Assembly (NCBI GenBank): GCA_028279445.1
Contig: JANQNT010000023.1
Span: 558,001-622,000 of the forward strand
Length of the DNA stretch: 64,000 bases
Source of the DNA: Tepidamorphaceae bacterium
Lineage (GTDB): Bacteria > Pseudomonadota > Alphaproteobacteria > Rhizobiales > Tepidamorphaceae
Direction: 5' to 3'
Shown: piece by piece, positions 26,284 through 36,189 of the stretch
Numbering within the stretch: position 1 is the first letter of the stretch
Layout of the letters: each line of letters begins with the position of its first letter
Notes under the pieces: generated by a model
Databases searched by the model: none
Seen by the model: only the letters and a program-made list of their open reading frames with translations
Told to the model about the DNA's origin: nothing
Position numbers and translations under genes: made by a program

Positions 26284-26886
26284 TCAGCGACGAACGACCA
26301 CCTGGCGCAGCCCGTAGACGATGGCTGCGGCAAGAGCGATCTTCACCGCACTGCCGAGAACAAAGGGCGTCAAGCCGATTTCCAGCAGTTTCCAGGAATA
26401 ACCGACCGAGGGCACTGCCTGGCCGAGCCAGGCGAGGCCAAGGACGAACATCACCGCGATGGCCGCGGTCATCCATCCCGTCAGCAGGAAGATGTTGCGC
26501 GCCGCGCCGCGCTCAACGGCCCAGCCGACCATCACCGCAGTGACGAAGAAGCCGGCGAGAAACCCGCCCGTCGGTCCGAGAAAGTAAAGCGGACCGGCCG
26601 CCTGCGGCGGCGTGTTGGTGAAGACGGGAAGCCCCATGGCGCCCTGCGCCAGATACAGCAGGATCGTCGCACCGGCCAGACGCCAGCCGTATGTCGCGCC
26701 GATCACCAGCACCACCAACGTCTGCAACGTCATCGGCACAGGAAAAAACGGCACCTTGAGCTTGGCCGACAGTGCCAGCACAGCCGCTCCGATGAAGGCA
26801 AGCACAACAGCTTGAGCGATGGCGGCGGAACCGCTACGCGGGCGCAGCAGATCGGCAACGAGCGGGCGGGCAGTGTGGGCGGACAT
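26284..26886 (-). CDS. bioY: Biotin transporter substrate-capture protein BioY
   Basis: This 200-residue integral membrane S-component binds biotin in ECF or solo transport. Five to six hydrophobic helices are visible, with the family's KVPFFPVPMTLQT and GPTGGFLAGFF stretches. The start at 26886 follows GGAG. No bioM/bioN is nearby, so it may act alone or share an ECF module. Its stop abuts that of the regulator (convergent). No BioR-type palindrome was seen upstream. Confidence 0.92.
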   Translation of the reverse strand: MSAHTARPLVADLLRPRSGSAAIAQAVVLAFIGAAVLALSAKLKVPFFPVPMTLQTLVVLVIGATYGWRLAGATILLYLAQGAMGLPVFTNTPPQAAGPLYFLGPTGGFLAGFFVTAVMVGWAVERGAARNIFLLTGWMTAAIAVMFVLGLAWLGQAVPSVGYSWKLLEIGLTPFVLGSAVKIALAAAIVYGLRQVVVRR

Positions 26887-26976
26887 GGCTCCAATCTCCA
26901 AATGTACGTTGTCTGAGGCGGGATATGTCCGATGTGTTAACGCCAATCTCGCAGGTATGGCAAGCCGGGCCGTGAC

Positions 26977-27996
26977 ATGGCTGGGCTGCGCGCCGAGGTC
27001 GCGAACCGGCTTGACGGCGGGACGCGGATCGCCGAGGTGGAAGGACGCAGCAGCCGCGGGAACCTCGCCTTGACCTCAAACAGCGACCAGCCGGGCGCGG
27101 CCAATCCCGGCCTGACCCTTCACACCGACTTCGCCCCCACCTACGGCGCGCCGCAGGCCGTGGCGCGAAACGTCGTGCGCATCGTCTGCGAAAATCCAAG
27201 CCCCTTCACGTTCAAGGGTACCGGCACGCTGATCGTCACCGACGAAACGACGAAGCAGGCGGTGGTCGTCGATCCGGGGCCGGAGAATGCGGCCCATCTT
27301 GCCGCCCTGACCGGCGCGCTGGCGGGCTATACGCTGCGCCATATCCTGGTGACCCATACCCATCGCGACCACTCGCCGCTGGCGCGTGTGCTGCAGGAAA
27401 CCGCCGGCGGCAGCATCATGGGTTGCGCGCCATACGTGGCGTCCGCCGAAGGCGCCGGCAGCGGTCTCGATGCGTCCAACGACACCGACTACGCGCCGGA
27501 TGAGGAGATGGCGGACGGCGACACCATCGGCATCGGGTCGCGGCGGCTGACGGCGGTGGCGACGCCCGGCCACACGGCCAACCACCTGTGTTTCGCCCTG
27601 GACGAGGACATCCTGCTGTGCGGCGACCACGTCATGGGTTGGTCGACGACGGTGATCGCACCGCCCGACGGCCACATGGGATCGTACATGGCCTCGCTCG
27701 AAAAACTCGGCGCGCGCGCCGAGACCCGCTACCTGCCGGCCCATGGCGCGATGATCGAACAGCCGCACCGCTTCGTGCGCGGGCTGATCACCCATCGCCG
27801 CCAGCGCGAGACCCAGATCAGGAAGCGGCTTGAAGCCGGGGACCACACGATTGCCGAAATGGTGCCGCGGCTCTATCCGCAGCTCGATACACGGCTGCAC
27901 CGCGCCGCCGCGCTCTCGGTGCGCGCGCACCTCGACGATCTGGTCGAGCGCGGCGAAGTTGTCAGTGATGGCGCCGATCGTTTTCGGCTCAGGTAG
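26977..27996 (+). CDS. MBL-fold metallo-hydrolase (LACTB2/glyoxalase II-like)
   Basis: This metallo-beta-lactamase-fold hydrolase is about 339 residues long and has the zinc motif THTHRDHS, followed by the later VATPGHTANHLCF and DILLCGDHVMGW metal ligands. A C-terminal winged-helix-like extension of about 80 residues (GLITHRRQRETQI, then LHRAAALSVRAHLDDL) matches the LACTB2 group. The substrate is unknown. The N-terminal 30-40 residues look unlike the family, so the true start may be internal, for example TTG near 27070. Confidence 0.87.
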   Translation: MAGLRAEVANRLDGGTRIAEVEGRSSRGNLALTSNSDQPGAANPGLTLHTDFAPTYGAPQAVARNVVRIVCENPSPFTFKGTGTLIVTDETTKQAVVVDPGPENAAHLAALTGALAGYTLRHILVTHTHRDHSPLARVLQETAGGSIMGCAPYVASAEGAGSGLDASNDTDYAPDEEMADGDTIGIGSRRLTAVATPGHTANHLCFALDEDILLCGDHVMGWSTTVIAPPDGHMGSYMASLEKLGARAETRYLPAHGAMIEQPHRFVRGLITHRRQRETQIRKRLEAGDHTIAEMVPRLYPQLDTRLHRAAALSVRAHLDDLVERGEVVSDGADRFRLR

Positions 27997-27999
27997 CGC

Positions 28000-28809
28000 T
28001 TATTCGAGCGGCACCGCCAAGCGTGTCGCCAGTTCGCTCAGGAACTTATCGATGCGCCGGGCATTGGCGCCCAGATCATGCTGGCCGTAGCGCGCACGCG
28101 AGCGCATGTCGACCTGCGCGTTGTCGCCGTCATAGCTGATCCGCACCACCACATCGTCGGAGAAGCCGAACAGCATCGAGCGCGCCACCGCCTCGACACG
28201 GCCCGGCAGACCGTCTCCGGGAGCGCGGGCGTCGAGCACCTGCCACTGACGATCCTCGATGAGCGCCAGCACGATTGAGTAGACGCCCTCCGGCGGCTGC
28301 GCGGCGCGCAGCGGCACGATCTGCGGATAGGCAAGCCGCTGCACGGCGGTGAAATCGCGGTTGTAGGTGACCGAATTCGACAGCGGCGGGCGCTGCGCGC
28401 GGGCGGCCGGCATGTCCGGGGGATTGAGCGGATCGGTGGTGATGTCGGTGATCGAGGGCTTCTCGAAATAGACCACCGCCGCCCACAGCGGGATGGCCAG
28501 CACCGCGAGCGCGAAGATGACGCCGACGGCCGCATCGCCAAGCCCTCTCCAGCCATGCCGCAGCACGGTGACCAGCGCGGCCGCCGCAAGGACAATGGCG
28601 CTCATCGCCAGCAGGCTTGCCAGTCCGAGCGAGCCAAGCAGGGTCGGCGTGTCGATCAGGTTGATGCGGTGCAGGAGCGTTGCGATGACGACGACGGGAA
28701 TGGACAGCGCGCCCAGCCGGCGCGCCCACACACCCTTCATCGTCTCGCGGCTGATCTCCGGATCGATCGCCTGACGGTCGAGAATGTCGATGATGGTCTG
28801 ATCGCCCAT
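28000..28809 (-). CDS. DUF1499 membrane-anchored protein
   Basis: This 269-residue protein has three predicted membrane helices in the first 130 residues (LGALSIPVVVIATLL; LGSLGLASLLAMSAIVLAAAALV; VIFALAVLAIPLWAAVVYF), followed by a soluble DUF1499 domain (VTYNRDFTAVQRLAYPQIVPL to the Arg-rich RSRARYGQHDLG). No function is established for the family. It is convergent with the MBL hydrolase (3 bases) and 36 bases downstream of the acyl-CoA synthetase, reading the same way. Confidence 0.85.
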   Translation of the reverse strand: MGDQTIIDILDRQAIDPEISRETMKGVWARRLGALSIPVVVIATLLHRINLIDTPTLLGSLGLASLLAMSAIVLAAAALVTVLRHGWRGLGDAAVGVIFALAVLAIPLWAAVVYFEKPSITDITTDPLNPPDMPAARAQRPPLSNSVTYNRDFTAVQRLAYPQIVPLRAAQPPEGVYSIVLALIEDRQWQVLDARAPGDGLPGRVEAVARSMLFGFSDDVVVRISYDGDNAQVDMRSRARYGQHDLGANARRIDKFLSELATRLAVPLE

Positions 28810-28845
28810 GCGCCGCGACCGTGTCCTGCTGACTGCTGATTCGTC

Positions 28846-30474
28846 CTATGCCGTTGGCAGCTTATAACCCTCAAACTGATCCCTGAGAGCGGTTTTCTTG
28901 ATCTTGCCGGTGGCAGTGTGCGGAATTTCCGCAACGATTGCCACGTCGTCGGGCATCCACCACTTGGCCACCTTGCCGTCCATGAACGCCAGAATTGCGG
29001 CCGGATCGATGTCGCGTTCGGGCTTGGGCACCACGACCAGGAGCGGCCGCTCGTCCCACTTGGGATGGGGAATGCCGATCACCGCGGCTTCGGCGACATC
29101 CGGGTGGCCGACGGCAATGTTCTCCAGGTCGATGGTGGAAATCCACTCGCCGCCGGACTTGATGACATCCTTGGCGCGGTCGGTGATGCGCATGTAGCCC
29201 TCCGCGTCCATGGTGGCCACATCACCGGTGTCGAAATACCCTTCCTCGTCGCAGATTTCGCCGCCCTCGCCCTTGAAGTAGGAGGCGGAGATCGCCGGCC
29301 CGCGGACCTTCAGCCGGCCGAAGGTGGTGTCGTCCCAGGGCAGCGGCTTGCCGTCGTCGTCGGTGATCTTCATCTCCACGGTGAATGGCGGGTGGCCCTG
29401 TTTTTCCTGCACATCCAGGCGTGCATCGCCGGTCAGTCCCGCATAGGCCGGCTTGAGCGAGCACAACGTGCCGAGCGGGCTCATCTCGGTCATGCCCCAG
29501 GCGTGGATGACGTCGACGCCGTAATCGTCCTGGAACTTCCTGGTCATGGCGCGCGGGCAGGCCGCACCGCCGATGATCACCCGCTTCAGGCTTGTGAGCT
29601 GCGCGCCGGTCTCTTCCATGTGCTGCAGCAGCAGGAGCCAGACCGTGGGCACCGCCGCGGTCACGGTCACCTGTTCGGTCTCGAGCAGTTCATGGATCGC
29701 CGCGCCGTCCATGCGCGCGCCGGGCATGACGCATTTGGAGCCGGCCATGGGCGTCGAAAACGCCAGCGACCAGCAATTGGCGTGGAACATCGGCACCACC
29801 GGCATCACCACGTCGTTGCTCGACAGGCCCAGCATGTCGGGCTGAAGCACGGACATGGAATGCAGCACGTTGGAGCGGTGGGTGTAGAGCACGCCCTTCG
29901 GGTTGCCGGTGGTGCCGGAGGTGTAGCACATGCCCGCGGCATTGTTCTCGTCGACCTCGACCCAGGCGAAGTCACCGTCGAAGCCGGCGATCCAGTCCTC
30001 GTAGCAGACGAGGTCGGCAAGCGAGGTGTCCGGCATGCTGGCCGCGTCGGTCATCAGCACGATGCGCTCGACGGTGTGCAGCTTGTCCACGATCTGCTCG
30101 AGGATGGGCACGAAGGTGATGTCGGCGAACAGCAGCCGGTCCTCGGCGTGGTTGATGATATAGGCGATCTGGTCGGGAAACAGGCGCGGATTGACCGTGT
30201 GATAGATCGCCCCGACGCCCATGATGCCGTACCAGAGCTCCATGTGGCGCCAGGTGTTCCAGGCCAGCGTCGCCACCCGGTCGCCCACGCCGATGCCGGC
30301 AGCCGACAAACCCTGGGCGACCTTCAACGCGTTGAGGCGCACATCGGCGTAGGTGGTGCGGTGGATCGGCCCTTCGGCGGAGCGCGACACCACCTCCCGC
30401 GCGCCGTGGTAGATCGCCGCGTGATCGATCACCCGGTGGCACAGCAGCGGCCAGTCCTGCATCAGTCCGAGCAT
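28846..30474 (-). CDS. Acyl-CoA synthetase (AMP-binding, medium/long-chain fatty acid type)
   Basis: This 542-residue ANL-superfamily enzyme activates a fatty or aryl acid with ATP and CoA. The P-loop [11 protein letters not shown] is at about residues 180-190, the adenylate motif [12 protein letters not shown] at about 330, the hinge [24 protein letters not shown] at about 415, and the catalytic C-terminal Lys in [11 protein letters not shown]. Length and order fit AlkK/FadD3-like ligases. The start at 30474 (MLGLMQDWP) matches the family; the frame stays open upstream without resemblance. Acyl chain length cannot be told. Confidence 0.92.
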   Translation of the reverse strand: MLGLMQDWPLLCHRVIDHAAIYHGAREVVSRSAEGPIHRTTYADVRLNALKVAQGLSAAGIGVGDRVATLAWNTWRHMELWYGIMGVGAIYHTVNPRLFPDQIAYIINHAEDRLLFADITFVPILEQIVDKLHTVERIVLMTDAASMPDTSLADLVCYEDWIAGFDGDFAWVEVDENNAAGMCYTSGTTGNPKGVLYTHRSNVLHSMSVLQPDMLGLSSNDVVMPVVPMFHANCWSLAFSTPMAGSKCVMPGARMDGAAIHELLETEQVTVTAAVPTVWLLLLQHMEETGAQLTSLKRVIIGGAACPRAMTRKFQDDYGVDVIHAWGMTEMSPLGTLCSLKPAYAGLTGDARLDVQEKQGHPPFTVEMKITDDDGKPLPWDDTTFGRLKVRGPAISASYFKGEGGEICDEEGYFDTGDVATMDAEGYMRITDRAKDVIKSGGEWISTIDLENIAVGHPDVAEAAVIGIPHPKWDERPLLVVVPKPERDIDPAAILAFMDGKVAKWWMPDDVAIVAEIPHTATGKIKKTALRDQFEGYKLPTA

Positions 30475-30547
30475 GTCCGACGTATCCCCTCGCTTGCTTC
30501 CGGCGTAACGTGCGGGCCGGCTATCGCTGGCAAAAGGATGTCCCCAG

Positions 30548-31999
30548 GTGCCCGGTTCCCACAAGAGCGAATTTCCCGCCGACGCCACCGCCCTGTGCAA
30601 GCGAATCGCGGCAGGCGATATCGGCGTGCGCGAGGCGGTCACGGCAACCCTGGCGCGCATCGACGCGCTGAACCCGGCACTCAACGCCGTGGTGACGCTC
30701 GAACAGGAGCGCGCGCTTGCCGAAGCGGACAAAGCGGATGCAGCACGCGCCGGCGGCGGGGACCTGCCGCCCCTGTTCGGCCTTCCGGTCACCATCAAGG
30801 ACGCCTTCGAGGTCGCGGGTATGCGGAGCACGGCCGGCGCGCCGGCCCATGCGGACCATGTGCCCGAGCGCTCGGCGGATGCGGTGGAACGCCTGACGAA
30901 AGCCGGCGCCATCGTCATCGGCAAGACCAATGTGCCGCCCTACTCCGCCGACTTCATCGCCGACAATCCGGTGTTCGGGCGCACGGCCAATCCCTGGGAC
31001 AGCGAGGTCACGCCCGGCGGCTCTTCCGGCGGCGCGGCGGCCGCCGTCGCCACGGGCATGAGCGCCTTCGAGCTTGGCTCGGACATCGGCGGATCAATCC
31101 GCATCCCGTCGCATTTCTGCGGCATCTTCGGCCTCAAGCCGACACGCGGACTGGTGGCGTTGCGCGGACACATCCCGCCGGCACCCGGCGATACCGACAC
31201 CGCCGATCTTGCCGTCGCCGGACCGCTGGCACGCTCGGCGCGCGATCTCGACCTGCTCATCGATGTGCTCTCGGGCGGCGCACAGCACCTCGCGCCGGCA
31301 CGGATCGCGTCACCGAAGGGCCTGCGCGTGGCGGTGTGGCTCGACGATGGCTATGCGCCGGTGGGCGGCGCAATCGGCGAGGCGATCACCACGGTTGCGG
31401 ACGGGTTGCGTGCCGAGGGCGCGCGCGTTTCCTTCGATGCCCGGCCCGACTTCGACGCCCAGGACATGTTCGCCACCTACGCCACCATGCTGCACCACAT
31501 CGTGTGCATCGACCTGCCGCCGGAGCGACGCGCCGCGATCGCCGCGCGCGATCACCAGGCGGACGAGTCACGCCCCACGCATGACGCGCTGCAGGCGCGC
31601 GGCGCCGCACTTGGACGCGAGGGCTACGACGCACTGCAACGCCGACGCCACGGATTCGCCCGCGCCTGGGCGGACTTCTTCACCCGCTGGGACGCGCTGC
31701 TGTGTCCGGCGGCACCGCTCGCCGCCTTCCCGCATCCGACCGAACCGGTGTTCCTGAAACGCACGCTCGATGTGGACGGAGCACCCGTCCCCTATGCCGA
31801 TCTGATGCGCTGGTCGGCACCTGCCCTGTTCGGCGGCATGCCCGCGACGGTCGCTCCGATAGGACAGTTCGCCACGTCCGCGTCCGGTGCGCGGCTGCCG
31901 CTCGGCGTGCAGATCGTCACCGGGCACGGCCGCGACCGTGACGCGATCGCGCTCGCCGGCATCATCGGGGCCTTCACGCCACCACCCGTTGCAGCGTGA
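30548..31999 (+). CDS. Amidase (amidase signature family)
   Basis: This 483-residue amidase-signature hydrolase has the Ser-cisSer-Lys triad: Lys in PVTIKDAFEVAG, the cis-Ser in GGSSGGAAAAVA, and the nucleophile Ser in GSDIGGSIRIPSHFCG. It starts with GTG at 30548 and is divergent from the acyl-CoA synthetase with a 73-base gap. It is not GatA: no gatB or gatC is near. Substrate unknown; neighbouring aminotransferase suggests amide or amine turnover. Confidence 0.9.
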   Translation: MPGSHKSEFPADATALCKRIAAGDIGVREAVTATLARIDALNPALNAVVTLEQERALAEADKADAARAGGGDLPPLFGLPVTIKDAFEVAGMRSTAGAPAHADHVPERSADAVERLTKAGAIVIGKTNVPPYSADFIADNPVFGRTANPWDSEVTPGGSSGGAAAAVATGMSAFELGSDIGGSIRIPSHFCGIFGLKPTRGLVALRGHIPPAPGDTDTADLAVAGPLARSARDLDLLIDVLSGGAQHLAPARIASPKGLRVAVWLDDGYAPVGGAIGEAITTVADGLRAEGARVSFDARPDFDAQDMFATYATMLHHIVCIDLPPERRAAIAARDHQADESRPTHDALQARGAALGREGYDALQRRRHGFARAWADFFTRWDALLCPAAPLAAFPHPTEPVFLKRTLDVDGAPVPYADLMRWSAPALFGGMPATVAPIGQFATSASGARLPLGVQIVTGHGRDRDAIALAGIIGAFTPPPVAA

Positions 32000-32089
32000 A
32001 GCAACCCGGCCCTGCCGAAATCCGCTTTGACTTTCGCCCGCCAACTCCTTCGAATACGGCCCAAGGCACCATTTGCGAAAGGCAGACCG

Positions 32090-33478
32090 ATGGCACCGCT
32101 CAGCAACGTCGCCATGCGCGATATCGAAACCGTGCTGCATCCCTATACCAACCTCGCCACGCACCGCGAAACCGGGCCGCTGACGCTGGAACGCGCTAAG
32201 GGCGTCTACGTCTATGACGTCGACGGCAAGCCCTACATCGAGGGCATGGCCGGCCTGTGGTGCACGACGCTTGGCTACGGCAACGAGGAACTGATCGAGA
32301 CCGCTGCCGAGCAGATGCGCCAGCTCTCCTTCACCCATCAGTTCGGCGGCAAGAGCCACGAACCGGGCATCGCGCTGGCCGAGAAGCTGAAAGAACTCGC
32401 CCCGGTGCCGGTCTCGAAGGTATTCTTCACCTGCTCGGGTTCGGAGGCCAACGACACCCAGGTCAAGCTCGTCTGGTACATGAACAACGCGCTCGGCCGG
32501 CCGGAGAAGAAGAAGATCATCGCCCGTGAGCGCGGCTATCACGGCGTCACGGTCGCCACCGCGAGCCTGACCGGCCTGCCGGCCAACCATACGGATTTCG
32601 ACCTGCCGATCGCCAACATCCAGCACGCCGCCTGTCCGCATCACTACCGCTTCGGCGCGGATGGCGAGAGCGAGGAGGATTTCGCCACCCGGCTGGCCGA
32701 GGAACTCGAAGCGCAGATCCTGCGCGAGGGACCGGAGACGGTCGCCGCCTTCATCGCAGAGCCGGTGATGGGTGCCGGCGGGGTCATCGTGCCGCCGACG
32801 ACATACTATCCGAAGATCCAGGCAGTGCTGGAGAAGTACGACGTGATGCTGATCGCCGATGAGGTGATCTGCGGCTTCGGGCGGCTCGGCGCCATGTTCG
32901 GCTCCACGGTGATGGACATGCAACCGCAGTCGATCTCGGTCGCCAAGGGGCTGTCGTCGGCCTATCAGCCCATCGGCGCGGTGATGATCCCCGAAAACAT
33001 GTATCAGGCGATGGTCGACCAGAGCCGCAAGATCGGCGTGTTCGGCCACGGTTTCACCTATTCCGGCCATCCGGTCGCCGCGGCGGTGGCGCTGAAAACG
33101 CTGGACATCTACCAGCGTGACGGCATCGTCGCGCAGGCACAGGCGAGGACGCCGCAGTTCCAGGCCCGCCTGAACCGTCTGGCCGATCACCCGCTGGTCG
33201 GCGATGCGCGCGGCGTCGGCATGATCGGTGCCGTCGAGATCGTCGCCGACAAGACGCGCAAGACGCAGTTCGACCCCAAGCAGGGCGTGGCCGCGAAGGT
33301 GGTGAAGTTCTGCGAGGACGGCGGACTGATCCTGCGCAATCTCTATGGCGACGTGGTCGCGATCTGTCCGCCGCTGGTGATCAGCGAAGCTGAGACCGAC
33401 CAGCTCTTCGATATCCTGGAAGGCGCGCTCGACAAGACGGAGCGCTGGATCGGCGCGCAGGGCCTGCGGGCGGCCTGA
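32090..33478 (+). CDS. Class III aminotransferase (PLP-dependent omega-aminotransferase family)
   Basis: This 462-residue PLP enzyme is of the omega-amino acid/taurine-pyruvate aminotransferase group. The phosphate-binding loop FTCSGSEANDTQVKL, IADEVICGFGRLG (PLP pyridine Asp) and Lys in SISVAKGLSSAYQPIGAV are present. The start at 32090 has AAAGG upstream, while an earlier TTG at 32027 does not look used. It is co-directional with the amidase, 90 bases after it. Amine donor unknown. Confidence 0.93.
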   Translation: MAPLSNVAMRDIETVLHPYTNLATHRETGPLTLERAKGVYVYDVDGKPYIEGMAGLWCTTLGYGNEELIETAAEQMRQLSFTHQFGGKSHEPGIALAEKLKELAPVPVSKVFFTCSGSEANDTQVKLVWYMNNALGRPEKKKIIARERGYHGVTVATASLTGLPANHTDFDLPIANIQHAACPHHYRFGADGESEEDFATRLAEELEAQILREGPETVAAFIAEPVMGAGGVIVPPTTYYPKIQAVLEKYDVMLIADEVICGFGRLGAMFGSTVMDMQPQSISVAKGLSSAYQPIGAVMIPENMYQAMVDQSRKIGVFGHGFTYSGHPVAAAVALKTLDIYQRDGIVAQAQARTPQFQARLNRLADHPLVGDARGVGMIGAVEIVADKTRKTQFDPKQGVAAKVVKFCEDGGLILRNLYGDVVAICPPLVISEAETDQLFDILEGALDKTERWIGAQGLRAA

Positions 33479-33684
33479 GGCGGGCGCTGTTCCTCATGAT
33501 CACGGTTTGCGCAACACAGCGAAACGCAATGTGATCCCGATGGCGGTAGGCTGTAAGGGATTTCACATTAAGATCATCACGTTGCCGCGATTTCGCCGGA
33601 GTCCGTCACCATCTGGCGCAGGTGGAATTCAGGATGGCACCGGAACGGCAAGCGGGTGCCGCCAGCTTCGTGGAGAGCAGGACG

Positions 33685-33879
33685 ATGTCCGACACGACCT
33701 TCAATGACCGCGCAGTCCAGCCGGCGGACCGGCAGTTGCTTCGGCAGTACCGGACACTGGCCATCAAGGCGGTCAGTGCAGCCGCCGCCTTCCGGTCGAA
33801 CCGCACGCCCAAGCCTGCAAGCCAGCGTAACCGGCTGGTTCCCGGCGGCGTGCTGGCCGGTGAACACGGCAGCGACTGA
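33685..33879 (+). CDS. Small hypothetical protein
   Basis: This possible 64-residue protein (MSDTTFNDRAVQPADRQLLRQ...) is basic and has no membrane segment. GGAGAGCAGG lies just before the ATG. Codon use looks like that of neighbouring genes. I recognise no domain. It sits between the aminotransferase and the convergent LysE-type exporter. Because it is short, chance cannot be excluded. Confidence 0.45.
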   Translation: MSDTTFNDRAVQPADRQLLRQYRTLAIKAVSAAAAFRSNRTPKPASQRNRLVPGGVLAGEHGSD

Positions 33880-33899
33880 TTGCCTTCGCCCCACCCGGT

Positions 33900-34511
33900 T
33901 CACTGGGGCGGATTGAGGATCAGCGAAGCCGCGATCGTCGCCATGATGGCGGCGATGGCAAGATCGAGCACCCGCCAGGCGAACGGCTTCGCGAAAACCG
34001 GCGCCAGCAGCCGGGCGCCGTAGCCAAGCCCGTAGAACCACACGACCGACGCCAGCGCGCCGCCGACCCAGAAGGCGGTGCGGTCGGCTCCCGCAAGACG
34101 CGCCGAGACGCCGCCGAACAGCACCACCGTGTCGAGATAGACATGCGGGTTCGCCCAGGTGAACAGGAAGGCCGTGACAAGCGCGGCCTTCAGGGACCCG
34201 GCGCCTTCTCCGCGCGCCTGCAGCTTGTGCGGCGACAACGCACGGCGCAGCGCCAGCGCCGCGTAGACCAGCAGGAACGCCGCGCCACCCCAGGTGGCCA
34301 GCGCGATCAGCGCCGGTGTTTGACGGATCAGTGTACCCAGACCCAGTACGCCGGCGGCGATCAGAACCGCGTCCGATACCGCGCACAGCGTGGTGACGGC
34401 GAAGACATGCTCGCGCAGCAGGCCCTGGCGCAGCACGAAGGCGTTCTGCGCGCCGATGGCGACGATCAACCCGAGCCCGAGCAGGAAGCCGGAAATGGCG
34501 GTCGAACTCAT
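33900..34511 (-). CDS. LysE/ArgO-family amino-acid exporter
   Basis: This 203-residue inner-membrane protein has six predicted helices and opens with GFLLGLGLIVAIGAQNAFVLRQGL, characteristic of ArgO/LysE exporters of arginine or lysine. Conserved SDAVLIAAGVLGLG and TWANPHVYLDTVVL also match. The gene ends 20 bases from the small upstream-facing ORF and starts 10 bases after the stop of the next gene on its strand. Substrate within the LysE superfamily is a guess. Confidence 0.92.
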   Translation of the reverse strand: MSSTAISGFLLGLGLIVAIGAQNAFVLRQGLLREHVFAVTTLCAVSDAVLIAAGVLGLGTLIRQTPALIALATWGGAAFLLVYAALALRRALSPHKLQARGEGAGSLKAALVTAFLFTWANPHVYLDTVVLFGGVSARLAGADRTAFWVGGALASVVWFYGLGYGARLLAPVFAKPFAWRVLDLAIAAIMATIAASLILNPPQ

Positions 34512-34520
34512 TGCCCGCCG

Positions 34521-35381
34521 TCAGCGAAAGTCGGCAACGCGCAGGCGCACATTGCCGCCGCCACGCAGACGCACATCCAGATGCGACGCTGACACCTCGA
34601 CAATCTCGCCGATCTCGTCGGGCAGCGCCGCAGCCCCGACGACGCGGACCCGCCACGGCGTGATGTCCAATGCCAGAAGCCGCGTGCGCGGCTGGTCTGG
34701 AAGGATCAGTTCCGGCCGGGCATCGCCGTCGATATCGAGCAGCGCCGACAGGTTGAGCGCGCGCGACCCGATGGCGTGATTGGAGACACCGGCATGGTCG
34801 AGCCGCTTGACGAGTGTCTCGCCGGTAAAGCTCCAGATCTCCAGAATGCCGCCGATATGCGGGGTTTTCACGAGTGCGATCTCATCGACACCGTCGCCGT
34901 CCACATCGAGCACGCCCGCCGGATTGAGCCAGCGATTGCGCTGGCCGATTTCCGGCGTTTCCGCGACCAAGCTCAGCCCGCCGTCGCGCATGCCGTAGAC
35001 GGCGAGCGCCGCGCCATCGGTCAGGCTTGCGCGGATGGTGACGATCTCGTTGCGGCCATCACGATCCAGATCGACGATGCGCGGCGTGATGTCCTCGAAG
35101 ACCTGCGTTTGTGGCAGCATCAGCCGCAGTGTCGTGCCGTCGGCGGTTTCCACCGCCAACCCGCCGGCCTCGATGCTGTCGCCAAGCACACCGTGTCCAT
35201 AGCGGTTCGTGGGCGCGACGTACCAGGCCGCGACGATGTCGCCGGACCCTGCCCGTGCCGTGTCGCCGTCCGGCAGGCGCTCCGCCTGCGCCATTGCGCC
35301 AGTGACCGCCGCCACTGCGATCGCCAATGCCACCGCCATGGGCAAGAGCAGGCGGGGGACAGGCGGCTGGAGGCGTTTCAT
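34521..35381 (-). CDS. Exported VCBS/FG-GAP repeat protein
   Basis: This 286-residue protein has an N-terminal signal peptide (RLLLPMAVALAIAVAAV...AMA-QA). The mature part contains Asp-rich calcium-loop repeats of the FG-GAP/VCBS type: DLDRDGRNEIV, DVDGDGVDEIAL and DIDGDARPELIL, spaced 50-70 residues apart, each in a beta-propeller-like blade. It is expected in the periplasm. No enzymatic motif is visible and its partner is unknown. It is co-directional with the LysE-type gene (9 bases). Confidence 0.85.
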   Translation of the reverse strand: MKRLQPPVPRLLLPMAVALAIAVAAVTGAMAQAERLPDGDTARAGSGDIVAAWYVAPTNRYGHGVLGDSIEAGGLAVETADGTTLRLMLPQTQVFEDITPRIVDLDRDGRNEIVTIRASLTDGAALAVYGMRDGGLSLVAETPEIGQRNRWLNPAGVLDVDGDGVDEIALVKTPHIGGILEIWSFTGETLVKRLDHAGVSNHAIGSRALNLSALLDIDGDARPELILPDQPRTRLLALDITPWRVRVVGAAALPDEIGEIVEVSASHLDVRLRGGGNVRLRVADFR

Positions 35382-35404
35382 GCGCGGATTGGTGCGCGGT
35401 CGAC

Positions 35405-36064
35405 TCAGCGATTGAAATCCAGGTTCAGCGTGTCGCTCACCGCGGTGATCTGCGGCAGCAGGTCCTGAAACGTGTGCGCCTCGGTCCAGAATATCGCCTG
35501 GATGGCGAGGTCGTTGTCCGACATGTAGTAGTTGCGGAAGGACAGCGTCAAATCGCTGATCTCCGCCACATAATCGATGGTCTGCCAGACGGTGCCATTG
35601 ATCGAGATCTGGCCCTCATGGCTGATCCGGACATCGTTCGTGCCCGCACCTTGCCGCGCGTTCTTCAGGATCGCCTCACGAAACTGCTTCAGCCGCAACT
35701 GCGTCTTCTCGACGATGACGCCGAAATAGATGTCATCGGTCCGGGTGCGATAATAGCCCTCGAAAGCCCCTTCGGGATCGTTTTCCAGCCAGTTGTCGGA
35801 GCTCAGGCAATAGCTGAGGGGCGCATTGCCGCTCTCGACCTTGACCAGTCCATCGCACGGGTCGCGACGCGCCTTGACCGGGCCGCCAAGCCCGCCGCCG
35901 GCGAAGTCCCAGGTGCCATTGTCGTAGATGATGATCTCGCGGCCGTTGACCTCGCCGCGCCCCACCTCCTGCTGCGCCAGCGCCGGCGGCGCGGGCAGGC
36001 TGAACACCATCAGTGCCAGCACCAGGGCGAAAGCCACCCGTCTCACGATCGTAACGCTCGCCAT
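35405..36064 (-). CDS. Exported protein of unknown function
   Basis: This 219-residue protein has a signal peptide (FALVLALMVFSLPAPPALA-QQ). After it comes GEVNGREIIIYDNGTWDFA, a short segment seen in several alphaproteobacterial exported proteins, then a C-terminal half resembling a beta-rich secreted domain. No motif for function. One Cys pair (DPCDGL, SYCLSS) may form a disulfide. It lies 23 bases upstream of the VCBS protein on the same strand, so the two may work together in the periplasm. Confidence 0.75.
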   Translation of the reverse strand: MASVTIVRRVAFALVLALMVFSLPAPPALAQQEVGRGEVNGREIIIYDNGTWDFAGGGLGGPVKARRDPCDGLVKVESGNAPLSYCLSSDNWLENDPEGAFEGYYRTRTDDIYFGVIVEKTQLRLKQFREAILKNARQGAGTNDVRISHEGQISINGTVWQTIDYVAEISDLTLSFRNYYMSDNDLAIQAIFWTEAHTFQDLLPQITAVSDTLNLDFNR

Positions 36065-36189
36065 CGCCCGATCACTCTCCCCGTTTGTTGCTCGACCGTC
36101 TTCGGAACGCGGAGCATTGCAAGAAAGCGACCGTCAGAAAACCCCTTTGCCATGACAGCGCGATGGCAGCGCGACCGGCCAGTCGGACC

